A program made the translations under genes and the position numbers. The notes beneath the pieces were generated by a model, which did not search any database, was not told the origin of the DNA, and saw only the letters and a program-made list of their open reading frames with translations. Shown in pieces: positions 52,821-60,745 of a stretch of DNA of 64,000 nt. This DNA comes from Chitinophagaceae bacterium UBA4411. GTDB taxonomy: Bacteria > Bacteroidota > Bacteroidia > Chitinophagales > Chitinophagaceae. How positions within the stretch are numbered: the first letter of the stretch is position 1; every line of letters begins with the position of its first letter. The stretch is from NCBI GenBank assembly GCA_002400415.1, contig DGQP01000005.1:38724-102723 (forward strand). Direction: 5' to 3'.

Positions 52821-53569
52821 AAAAAATACTATTCATCCCTTTGGCGGTACTGCTGACTGCATTCCTATTACCCGGGAAAAAGAAAATCAGAATATTCCTT
52901 GCCGGTGATTCCACTATGGCCACCAAAGAAGCGAAGGCTTATCCTGAAACAGGATGGGGGATGCCCTTTGTTCATTTTTGGGATTCTACCGTTACTGTTG
53001 TAAACAAAGCCAGAAATGGGCGCAGTACCAAAACATTTATCAGCGAGGGTTTGTGGAAATCTGTAATGGATGAGGCCGGGGAAGGCGATTATGTGATTAT
53101 TCAGTTTGGACATAATGATGAATCCGTTGACAAAAAAGAACGCTATGCCACGCCGGATACATTTAAGATGAACCTGAAAAAATTCATTCAGGAGACAAGG
53201 GATAAAAAAGCTATTCCGGTTTTATTTACACCCGTATCAAGGAGAAAATTTGACAAAAACGGGAATGCGGTGGAAACACACAGGGAATATTCAGCTTTGG
53301 TAAGAGAAGTGGCAGCAGAAACAGCTGTTTTATTTGTTGACCTTGATGCAAAAAGCAGGGCCCTGTACCAGCAGTTTGGCGAAGAAAATTCAAAGCTTCT
53401 TTTTTTACAATTGCAGCCCGGAGAGCATCCGAACTACCCGGAAGGTAAAAACGATAATACCCATTTTAATGAACTGGGTGCAAGACTGATTGCCCAGCTG
53501 GTATTAAAGGAACTTAAAGAATTAAAAATTGAATTAACAGACAGAATTATTATACCAGCAAAGAAATAA
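52817..53569 (+). CDS. SGNH rhamnogalacturonan acetylesterase (CE12-like)
   Basis: The 250-residue protein has a signal (I-L-F-I-P-L-A-V-L-L-T-A-F-L) and the SGNH blocks: G-D-S-T-M near 31 with the catalytic Ser, the Gly block at N-G-R-S-T-K-T-F near 63, the Asn block G-H-N-D-E near 93, and D-N-T-H-F-N-E near 214 with the catalytic Asp-His. The G-D-S-T-M block with the RS-T-K-T-F motif is typical of CE12. It removes acetyl groups from rhamnogalacturonan. It overlaps the lyase stop by 4 bases and abuts the next gene. Confidence 0.92.
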   Translation: MKKILFIPLAVLLTAFLLPGKKKIRIFLAGDSTMATKEAKAYPETGWGMPFVHFWDSTVTVVNKARNGRSTKTFISEGLWKSVMDEAGEGDYVIIQFGHNDESVDKKERYATPDTFKMNLKKFIQETRDKKAIPVLFTPVSRRKFDKNGNAVETHREYSALVREVAAETAVLFVDLDAKSRALYQQFGEENSKLLFLQLQPGEHPNYPEGKNDNTHFNELGARLIAQLVLKELKELKIELTDRIIIPAKK

Positions 53570-55459
53570 ATGCAAAAAGCATTTTATACAGGATTACTAT
53601 TCATTGCTTTGGGGATTCAATCAGCAGGACAGGCAACAGGGAGAGTCGCCGCTGTGCCGGATACCTTTTATAATATAAGGAACGAATATAATAAGCAGCT
53701 GCAAAATCATCCCGGTATTAAAATGACTGGTAACCTGCAATCAAACTACCTGGCTGAGCAGAAAAACATTGTTTATTGCAGGATGGGACAAAGAAAGCTG
53801 CTGTTGGATGTTTTTTCTTCAAAACAGAATAATAATGACAGCCGTACCGCTATCCTCATGATTCACGGTGGTGGCTGGAAAAGCGGGGACCGGTCCATGC
53901 ACTATCCCCTGGCACAGCGGCTTGCAATATTGGGATATGTTTGTATCACACCTGAATACAGGCTTTCTGCTGAAGCCCTCTACCCGGCTGCTGTATATGA
54001 TATAAAAGCTGCAATACGCTGGGTGAGAAGAAATGCAAAAAAATATAATATTGATACGGCAAGGATAGTAGTGGCCGGTCATTCTGTCGGCGGAGAACTT
54101 GCTGCATTTATGGGTGCCACAAACGGGCTCTCTTCTTTTGACGGCAATAACCATAATGCACAGTATTCCGGTAACGTCAATGCCGTGATTGACATGGACG
54201 GGATTCTTGCTTTTATCCACCCTGAATCCGGGGAAGGTGATGACAGCAAAAAATTATCAGCAGCCACTCAATGGCTGGGGTATTCAAAAACACAGAAGCC
54301 GGAGCTCTGGAAAGAGGCCTCACCACTTACATATGCGGGTGCAGTTGCCGCACCGGTTTTATTCATTAATAGTGGTGTGACCCGGATGCACGCAGGCAGG
54401 GAGGATTTTATAGCCGTATTAAATAAGTATAACATTTACTCAGCGGTAAAAACATTCAAAGGCTCACCCCACTCATTCGTTTTCTTCAACCCCTGGTTCG
54501 ATTCGACACTGATAGAGATTGATAAATTTTGTAAGAAAATATTTCCGCAACAAAAGAACTTACCAGCCGCTGAACTAACTGTTGCACAAGATGGAACTGG
54601 CATTTTTTCCACCGTACAGGCAGCATTTGATGCAATACCCCTGAATAACACGAAGAAAATAAAGATCAGCATAAAGCCCGGCACGTATAGAGAAAAGTTG
54701 TTCCTGGACTCAACAAAGAACTTTGTTTCATTGACTGGGTCTGATAAAATGGAAACTATCCTGACCTGGGATGACCATACCGGGAAAATTTCTCCTTCAG
54801 GTGATACTATTAATACAAGAACTTCGTGGAGCTGTAAAATAAAAGCGGATGATTTCAGTGCAAACAATATCACATTTCAAAACGATGCCGGCTTTACAGC
54901 CGGCCAGGCGGTGGCTTTAGAATCAGACGGGGACAGAGCTGTTTTTATTGATTGCAGGTTTATCGGTAACCAGGATGTATTATTTTTAAACAACGAAAAA
55001 AGCCGCCAGTGGTTTCAGACTTGTTACATTGAAGGGACAACTGATTTCATCTTTGGTGCAGCTTCGGCATGGTTTCAGAAATGCGAGATATTTAGTAAGA
55101 AAAATTCGCACATTACTGCAGCTTCCACTCCTGCATTCAATAAAATGGGGTTTGTATTTGATTCATGTGTTCTGAAAGCTGACACTTCCCTTCACAATGT
55201 GTCACTTGGAAGACCATGGAGACCTAATGCACATGTTGTGTATATGAACTGCTATATCGGGTCACATATAAAACCGGATGGCTGGAGCAACTGGAATAAT
55301 ACAGAAAACTATAAAACTGCCCGGTATGCTGAATATAAGAACTTCGGACCTTCGGCTGATCCGGCAAAAAGAGTAAGCTGGTCCCGGCAATTGTCAGATG
55401 AAGAAGCCCGGGAATATTCGCTTAAAAATTTTATGCAAAGCTGGTACCCGCACAAATGA
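53570..55459 (+). CDS. Fused alpha/beta-hydrolase esterase and CE8 pectin methylesterase
   Basis: The 629-residue exported protein (signal L-L-F-I-A-L-G-I-Q-S-A-G-Q) joins two enzymes. At about 65-325 lies an alpha/beta hydrolase with oxyanion H-G-G-G-W near 100 and nucleophile elbow G-H-S-V-G near 167. At about 335-629 lies a CE8 beta-helix with Q-A-V-A-L-E-S, G-N-Q-D-V-L-F near 468, G-T-T-D-F-I-F-G near 490 and L-G-R-P-W-R near 545. All usual CE8 catalytic positions are present. It would remove both acetyl and methyl esters. The start directly follows the CE12 stop and the end overlaps the GH43 gene by 4 bases. Confidence 0.9.
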   Translation: MQKAFYTGLLFIALGIQSAGQATGRVAAVPDTFYNIRNEYNKQLQNHPGIKMTGNLQSNYLAEQKNIVYCRMGQRKLLLDVFSSKQNNNDSRTAILMIHGGGWKSGDRSMHYPLAQRLAILGYVCITPEYRLSAEALYPAAVYDIKAAIRWVRRNAKKYNIDTARIVVAGHSVGGELAAFMGATNGLSSFDGNNHNAQYSGNVNAVIDMDGILAFIHPESGEGDDSKKLSAATQWLGYSKTQKPELWKEASPLTYAGAVAAPVLFINSGVTRMHAGREDFIAVLNKYNIYSAVKTFKGSPHSFVFFNPWFDSTLIEIDKFCKKIFPQQKNLPAAELTVAQDGTGIFSTVQAAFDAIPLNNTKKIKISIKPGTYREKLFLDSTKNFVSLTGSDKMETILTWDDHTGKISPSGDTINTRTSWSCKIKADDFSANNITFQNDAGFTAGQAVALESDGDRAVFIDCRFIGNQDVLFLNNEKSRQWFQTCYIEGTTDFIFGAASAWFQKCEIFSKKNSHITAASTPAFNKMGFVFDSCVLKADTSLHNVSLGRPWRPNAHVVYMNCYIGSHIKPDGWSNWNNTENYKTARYAEYKNFGPSADPAKRVSWSRQLSDEEAREYSLKNFMQSWYPHK

Positions 55460-57063
55460 AAAAGATCATTATCATATTAGTAATAAGCAGTTTTATAAAC
55501 CCGGTAATGTCACAAGCCGTTCCCGGGATTTGGGAACCCGATAATGGAGATGGCACCTATAAGAATCCTGTTATCAATGCTGATTACAGCGATCCTGATG
55601 CAATAAGAGTGGGAGAAGATTATTACATGATCTCCTCCAGTTTTAATCATGTACCCGGTTTGCCGATCCTGCATTCAAAAGACCTGGTGAACTGGAAACT
55701 GATCGGGCATGCATTGAAACGCCAGCCCCCGTTTGATCATTTCAGTACGGTGCAGCATGGTGGCGGGGTATGGGCACCGAGTATCCGTTTTCATAACAAC
55801 GAGTTTTATATCTATTACCCTGATCCGGATTTTGGCATCTACCTGACCAAAGCAAAAAAAATAACAGGCCCCTGGTCTGATCCTGTGCTGGTCGAAGCCG
55901 GTAAAGGACTGATAGACCCCTGCCCGTTATGGGATGCTAAGGGGAAAATATATCTTGTTCATGCATATGCAGGAAGCCGTGCCGGTATCAAATCAATTAT
56001 AGTCGTTAAGGAACTGAACGGTGATGGTACGAAAGTAATCAGCGACCCGGTGATGGTTTATGACGGGCATGAAAAAGATCCAACGATTGAAGGGCCTAAA
56101 TTCTATCAACGAAATGGCTATTATTACATTTTTGCTCCTGCAGGTGGTGTGAGCACTGGCTGGCAATTAGTCCTTCGTTCTAAAAATATTTACGGGCCTT
56201 ATGAACGAAAAGTGGTGATGGACCAGGGAACAAGCACCATTAACGGGCCGCACCAGGGCGCCTGGGTCAGTACTTCCATGGGTGAGGATTGGTTCCTGCA
56301 TTTCCAGGATAAGGAAGCCTACGGCCGGGTGGTTCACCTGCAGCCGATGATATGGAAAAATGATTGGCCGGTAATAGGAAAAGATGAGGATGGTGATGGT
56401 AAAGGAGAACCTGTATTACTGTATAAAAAGCCAAAGACATCAAAAACATTTCCTGTTACTGCTCCCCCGGAGAGTGATGAGTTCAATACAAACCAATTGG
56501 GATTGCAATGGCAGTGGCAGGCCAACCCGCAGCAATATTGGGCCATGCCAGCCAGTTCCGGGTATTTGAGGTTCTTTTCAGTACAGACCGCTGAGATTGT
56601 ATCATCACCCTGGTATTATCCCAATATACTGGGCCAGAAATTTCCGGCCGGCAGATTTACTGCAACTATAAAATTCTCTTTTCAGCCAGGCTGGGAAGGA
56701 GAGAGGTTTGGTTTTACAGTGCTGGGGCTTGACGTGGCCACTCTGTCAGTTATTAAAAAACAAGATGGTAATTATATTTCTTATTCAGTTTGCAGGGAAG
56801 CGGATAAGGATAAAAGGGAAACAGTGCAGGATGGTAAAAGAGTGAACAGTAATGATCTTTATTTCCGCATAAAAGTGACAGAAGTGGCCTTGTGCGAATT
56901 CAGTTACAGCGAGGATGGCACCAGTTTTATAACTGTGGGAGAAAAATTCCAGGCCAGGCCCGGAAAATGGGTTGGCGCCAAACTGGGTTTGTTCTTCACA
57001 AGGCAAAACAAAACCAATGATGCAGGCAGGGTTGATGTAGACTGGTTCAGAATCGGGAAATAA
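55456..57063 (+). CDS. GH43 glycoside hydrolase
   Basis: The 535-residue exported protein has a five-blade propeller at about 30-320 with the three acidic residues of GH43: Asp in N-A-D-Y-S-D-P-D-A near 40, Asp in L-I-D-P-C-P-L-W-D near 155, and Glu in T-I-E-G-P-K-F near 213. A C-terminal beta-sandwich at about 340-535 is DUF1349-like. GH43 enzymes remove arabinofuranose or xylose, here presumably from pectin side chains. The exact activity cannot be read from the sequence. Confidence 0.9.
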   Translation: MKKIIIILVISSFINPVMSQAVPGIWEPDNGDGTYKNPVINADYSDPDAIRVGEDYYMISSSFNHVPGLPILHSKDLVNWKLIGHALKRQPPFDHFSTVQHGGGVWAPSIRFHNNEFYIYYPDPDFGIYLTKAKKITGPWSDPVLVEAGKGLIDPCPLWDAKGKIYLVHAYAGSRAGIKSIIVVKELNGDGTKVISDPVMVYDGHEKDPTIEGPKFYQRNGYYYIFAPAGGVSTGWQLVLRSKNIYGPYERKVVMDQGTSTINGPHQGAWVSTSMGEDWFLHFQDKEAYGRVVHLQPMIWKNDWPVIGKDEDGDGKGEPVLLYKKPKTSKTFPVTAPPESDEFNTNQLGLQWQWQANPQQYWAMPASSGYLRFFSVQTAEIVSSPWYYPNILGQKFPAGRFTATIKFSFQPGWEGERFGFTVLGLDVATLSVIKKQDGNYISYSVCREADKDKRETVQDGKRVNSNDLYFRIKVTEVALCEFSYSEDGTSFITVGEKFQARPGKWVGAKLGLFFTRQNKTNDAGRVDVDWFRIGK

Positions 57064-57101
57064 AATAGACAGGCACCAGAATAATAAATACTACTTGTCA
57101 T

Positions 57102-58496
57102 ATGGAAAGAAGAACTTTTGTAAAATATACCGCAGCTGCAGGGGCGTCATTGATGTTGCACCCCTTTTCTATGCTGGCTGCCGGTCCCGGGAAAAAAATC
57201 CGGCTCGCACAGGTTGGTACCGGGCACCGTGGTACCGGTTTCTGGGGCAAGGACCTTATCAAAAATTTTTCCGGTACAATAGAATTTACGGGTCTGTATG
57301 ATATCAATCCCGGCAGGGCTGCTTTTGCACAACAATTATACGGGGGGGATATCCCGGTTTATAATAGTTTTGAAGAGATGCTGGAAAAATCCCGGGCAGA
57401 CTATATAATCGTCACGACAGTCGATGCCACTCACGATGAGTTTATTGTAAAAGCTCTGAATAAAGGGTTTAATGTAATTACTGAAAAACCCATGACCACC
57501 GATGAGGATAAATGCAAGCGGATCTTAGCCGCAGAAAAAGAATCGGGCAAGAAAGTTATTGTGGCATTCAATTACCGCCACAGCGTGCATGCCATGCAAC
57601 TGAAGGAATTGTTAGCTGCGGAGAGAGTGGGTAAGATTACTTCGGTTGATTTTAACTGGTACCTCAATGTTCACCATGGCGCCGATTACTTCCGCCGCTG
57701 GCATGGGCGCATGAATAAGAGTGGCTCATTATGGGTGCATAAAGCCACCCATCATTTTGACCTGCTTAACTGGTGGCTTAATTCCGAACCTGTGGAAGTT
57801 TCTGCATATGGAAAACTTGAGCATTATGGAAGAAATAATTCATTCCGCGGGGTCAAATGCAGGGGATGTGAACACAAGGATACATGCAAGTTCTATTGGG
57901 ATATCACGAAAGATGACCGGCTTACAAAATTGTATCCCGATAATGAGAAATATGATGGTTACTTAAGAGACGGCTGCGTCTGGAGCAACGAGATCGATAT
58001 CTATGACAAAATGAGTGCCCAGATCATTTATGCCAATGGTGTTACTGCAAATTACTCACTTACCACGTACTCTCCCTACGAGGGATGGCAGATTGCATTT
58101 AACGGGATGAAAGGAAGGATTGAGACCTGGGAGGACATCCCCTACCTGCAAAAAACACTGGATGATCAGTCAAAGCGGCATGCTATTGAAATGAGTGATG
58201 CTGATGATGCTGTTTCCGGCGAAGTAAGGGAGATTATTGCAATGGATAATTTTGCGCAAAACTTTGAAATATACACCACGCCAAAAATAAAAGGAGGACA
58301 TGGCGGTGGCGATATCCGGATGCAGCGGAGAATATTCACTGATACAAATGACAACCCACATCATGTAATGGCGGGTACCCGGGAAGGGGCAATGTCTATA
58401 CTGATTGGTATAGCTGCCCGGAAGAGTATCCAGCTAAAAAGACCAGTAAAAATTTCTGAATTAACAGACCTGGAGCCGATGGCAAACAGGTTCTAA
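57102..58496 (+). CDS. Tat-exported Gfo/Idh/MocA oxidoreductase
   Basis: The 464-residue protein begins with a twin-arginine-like signal (E-R-R-T-F-V-K-Y-T-A-A-A-G-A-S-L). An NAD(P)-binding Rossmann domain at about 30-150 contains V-G-T-G-H-R-G-T-G. E-K-P-M-T near 130 is the catalytic Lys region, and the C-terminal GFO_IDH_MocA domain contains H-K-A-T-H-H-F-D-L-L-N-W-W-L near 213. A Cys cluster (C-R-G-C-E-H-K-D-T-C, near 253) is extra. Exported members act on sugars with a tightly bound cofactor. The substrate is unknown, presumably a pectin-derived sugar. Confidence 0.9.
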   Translation: MERRTFVKYTAAAGASLMLHPFSMLAAGPGKKIRLAQVGTGHRGTGFWGKDLIKNFSGTIEFTGLYDINPGRAAFAQQLYGGDIPVYNSFEEMLEKSRADYIIVTTVDATHDEFIVKALNKGFNVITEKPMTTDEDKCKRILAAEKESGKKVIVAFNYRHSVHAMQLKELLAAERVGKITSVDFNWYLNVHHGADYFRRWHGRMNKSGSLWVHKATHHFDLLNWWLNSEPVEVSAYGKLEHYGRNNSFRGVKCRGCEHKDTCKFYWDITKDDRLTKLYPDNEKYDGYLRDGCVWSNEIDIYDKMSAQIIYANGVTANYSLTTYSPYEGWQIAFNGMKGRIETWEDIPYLQKTLDDQSKRHAIEMSDADDAVSGEVREIIAMDNFAQNFEIYTTPKIKGGHGGGDIRMQRRIFTDTNDNPHHVMAGTREGAMSILIGIAARKSIQLKRPVKISELTDLEPMANRF

Positions 58497-58510
58497 ATAA
58501 ATATACCGCA

Positions 58511-58942
58511 ATGAAAAAAATAAGCTTAGTTATTATCCTGTCCCTTTTGGTTTGTTTATCCATAACAGCGCAAAGCAAGCAGGAAAAAGCAGTAGCCGGC
58601 GCCGTGGAAAAATTACGTAAAGCCATGGTGGATGGTAATAAACATGACCTTGAAAACAGTGTATCAGAACAACTCAGTTATGGGCACAGCGGGGGGCATA
58701 TTGATGATAAAAAAGAGTTTGTTGAAAAACTCACAAGTGGTAAATCCGATTTTGTAACGATTGATCTAACGGAACAAACTATTACGGTAAGCGGTAAAAC
58801 AGCGGTAGTACGACATGTGTTAACTGCAAAAACCAATGATGGAGGAAAGCCCGGTGATGTTCATTTGCGGATATTGCTTGTTTTTCAAAAGAAGGGTGGA
58901 AAGTGGTTGTTGCTGGCCCGCCAGGCAGTAAAATTTACCTGA
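58511..58942 (+). CDS. Exported NTF2-like (DUF4440-type) protein
   Basis: The 143-residue protein has a signal peptide (I-S-L-V-I-I-L-S-L-L-V-C-L-S-I-T-A-Q) and an NTF2-like cone fold: helices at about 28-50 (V-E-K-L-R-K-A-M-V-D-G), S-Y-G-H-S-G-G-H near 53, and strands T-A-V-V-R-H-V-L-T-A and W-L-L-L-A-R-Q-A-V-K. The family has isomerases and binding proteins. No catalytic set can be assigned. It follows the oxidoreductase by 14 bases. Confidence 0.82.
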   Translation: MKKISLVIILSLLVCLSITAQSKQEKAVAGAVEKLRKAMVDGNKHDLENSVSEQLSYGHSGGHIDDKKEFVEKLTSGKSDFVTIDLTEQTITVSGKTAVVRHVLTAKTNDGGKPGDVHLRILLVFQKKGGKWLLLARQAVKFT

Positions 58943-58987
58943 TTGCAAAGAATGCAAAAAATCAAAAAAACCGGTACCGTTCCCGGT

Positions 58988-59006
58988 AACGATTGCGTAA
59001 ATAAAC
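58988..59006 (+). promoter_or_regulatory. Putative LacI-family operator upstream of GH28
   Basis: AACGATTGCGTAAATAAAC is identical over 19 bases to the site before susC at 44469-44487. It lies 93 bases before the GH28 ATG. A -7-like TATTTTG follows near 59070. This marks a second transcription unit of the locus. Confidence 0.6.
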
Positions 59007-59098
59007 AAAGTTCAAAACACTGAAAATGATAGGGTTTAGGGGTAAAATTGTAGACGGATGAACAGCTATTTTGTTCTTATTTCAACGATTAACTTGTC

Positions 59099-60745
59099 AT
59101 GATAAAGAAGATATTTTCGTTATTATTAATTGCATTCATTATTTATGATGCCGCCGGCCAGTTTGGCGGCAGGCTGCCTGTTGTCGTAGCGCCCAAATTC
59201 AAAAAGGATACTATCAATATTAAAAAATTCGGGGCGGTGCCGGACGGGTACACCCTGAATACAAAAGCGATCAATACCGCTATTGAAATTTGTACAAAAA
59301 AAGGTGGTGGCGTGGTATTGGTCCCGGCAGGATTATGGCTTACGGGGCCGGTTGTGTTGAAAAATAATGTAAATCTTCATTTGGCAAATGGGGCCACACT
59401 GTTATTTACTGATGATAAATCACAATACCCGCTGGTTGAAGCCAACTGGGAAGGATTGCCCCAGATGAGAAATCAATCTCCTGTTTCAGCTACCAATGCT
59501 GTGAATATAGCTATTACCGGCAAGGGTATCATTGATGGTAACGGTGATGTGTGGAGAGCTGTAAAAAGCGATAAGCTCACGGCGAGCCAATGGAAAAAAC
59601 TGGTGGCTTCAGGCGGGGTATTGAGTGATGATAAGAAAACATGGTATCCTTCTGAATCATTTCTGAAAGGCAGCAAGATGACCAATCCCGGGCAACTTTC
59701 CCCGGAGAAGGATGCTGCATTCTACCAGGATATTAAAGATTTTCTACGCCCTAACCTGGTATTGCTTACCAGTTGCAAATTCGTCCTGCTGGAAGGAGTT
59801 ACTTTTCAAAACTCTCCGGCCTGGTGCCTGCATCCGCTGATGTGCGAGAACCTGACGGTAAGAAATATTCTTGTAAAAAATCCCTGGTATGCCCAGAATG
59901 GGGATGGTATTGATGCAGAAAGCTGTAAAAACGTATTGATCGAAAACTCCGTATTTGATGTGGGTGATGATGCTTTATGTATGAAAAGCGGACGCGATGC
60001 AGAAGGGAGGAAAAGAGGGCGGCCAATACAGGATGTGATCATCAGGGGCTGCACCGTTTACTCTTCTCATGGTGGCTTTGTGATCGGAAGTGAAATGAGC
60101 GGGGGTGCAAAAAATATTTACGTCAGCAACTGTACATTTATAGGTGCAGATATCGGCCTTCGCTTTAAAACAACCCGTGGCCGTGGCGGCGTGGTGGAGA
60201 ATATTTTCATTAAAGACATTTACATGAAAGATATTCCCGGTGAAGCCATTCTCTTTGATATGTATTATATGGCTAAAGACCCGGTGCCCCTGGCCGGAGA
60301 AAAAAGAGAATTACCCACTGTGGTTTTTAAACCGGCAGATGAAACAACGCCTGTTTTCAAAAATTTTCATATCAGTAATGTCTACTGCAATGGCGCTGCC
60401 AGGGCAATTTTTGTAAGGGGCCTGCCGGAAATGCATGTAAAAGATATTGTACTGGAAAATATGGTGCTGCAGGCTGATAAGGGAATAGAAGTGCAGGAAG
60501 CCACGGGTATCAGTTTTAAAAATATCAGGGTTATGAGTAAAGCGACTCATCCTGTTATTGATGTGCTGCAAAGCGATAAACTATCTTTTGAGAATATCAC
60601 TTACCAGGAAGGAGCAGAATTGCTATTCAGGATCAGTGGAGACAGGGCAAACAGCATCTCCGTTACAAAGACTGACGCATCAAAAGCGAAAGCCGGCATT
60701 TCTTACGAGCTGGGTGCCAGCGAAAAATCGGTAATAATAAAATGA
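59099..60745 (+). CDS. GH28 polygalacturonase
   Basis: The 548-residue exported protein (signal F-S-L-L-L-I-A-F-I-I-Y-D-A-A-G-Q) has the GH28 beta-helix. It shows the I-N-I-K-K-F-G-A-V-P-D-G start, Q-N-G-D-G-I-D near 267 with the first Asp, D-V-G-D-D-A-L near 289 with the Asp pair, S-S-H-G-G-F near 322 for the conserved His, and R-F-K-T-T-R-G-R-G near 360. It hydrolyses alpha-1,4-galacturonan or xylogalacturonan. The last bases overlap the GH105 gene (ATGA). Confidence 0.94.
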   Translation: MIKKIFSLLLIAFIIYDAAGQFGGRLPVVVAPKFKKDTINIKKFGAVPDGYTLNTKAINTAIEICTKKGGGVVLVPAGLWLTGPVVLKNNVNLHLANGATLLFTDDKSQYPLVEANWEGLPQMRNQSPVSATNAVNIAITGKGIIDGNGDVWRAVKSDKLTASQWKKLVASGGVLSDDKKTWYPSESFLKGSKMTNPGQLSPEKDAAFYQDIKDFLRPNLVLLTSCKFVLLEGVTFQNSPAWCLHPLMCENLTVRNILVKNPWYAQNGDGIDAESCKNVLIENSVFDVGDDALCMKSGRDAEGRKRGRPIQDVIIRGCTVYSSHGGFVIGSEMSGGAKNIYVSNCTFIGADIGLRFKTTRGRGGVVENIFIKDIYMKDIPGEAILFDMYYMAKDPVPLAGEKRELPTVVFKPADETTPVFKNFHISNVYCNGAARAIFVRGLPEMHVKDIVLENMVLQADKGIEVQEATGISFKNIRVMSKATHPVIDVLQSDKLSFENITYQEGAELLFRISGDRANSISVTKTDASKAKAGISYELGASEKSVIIK

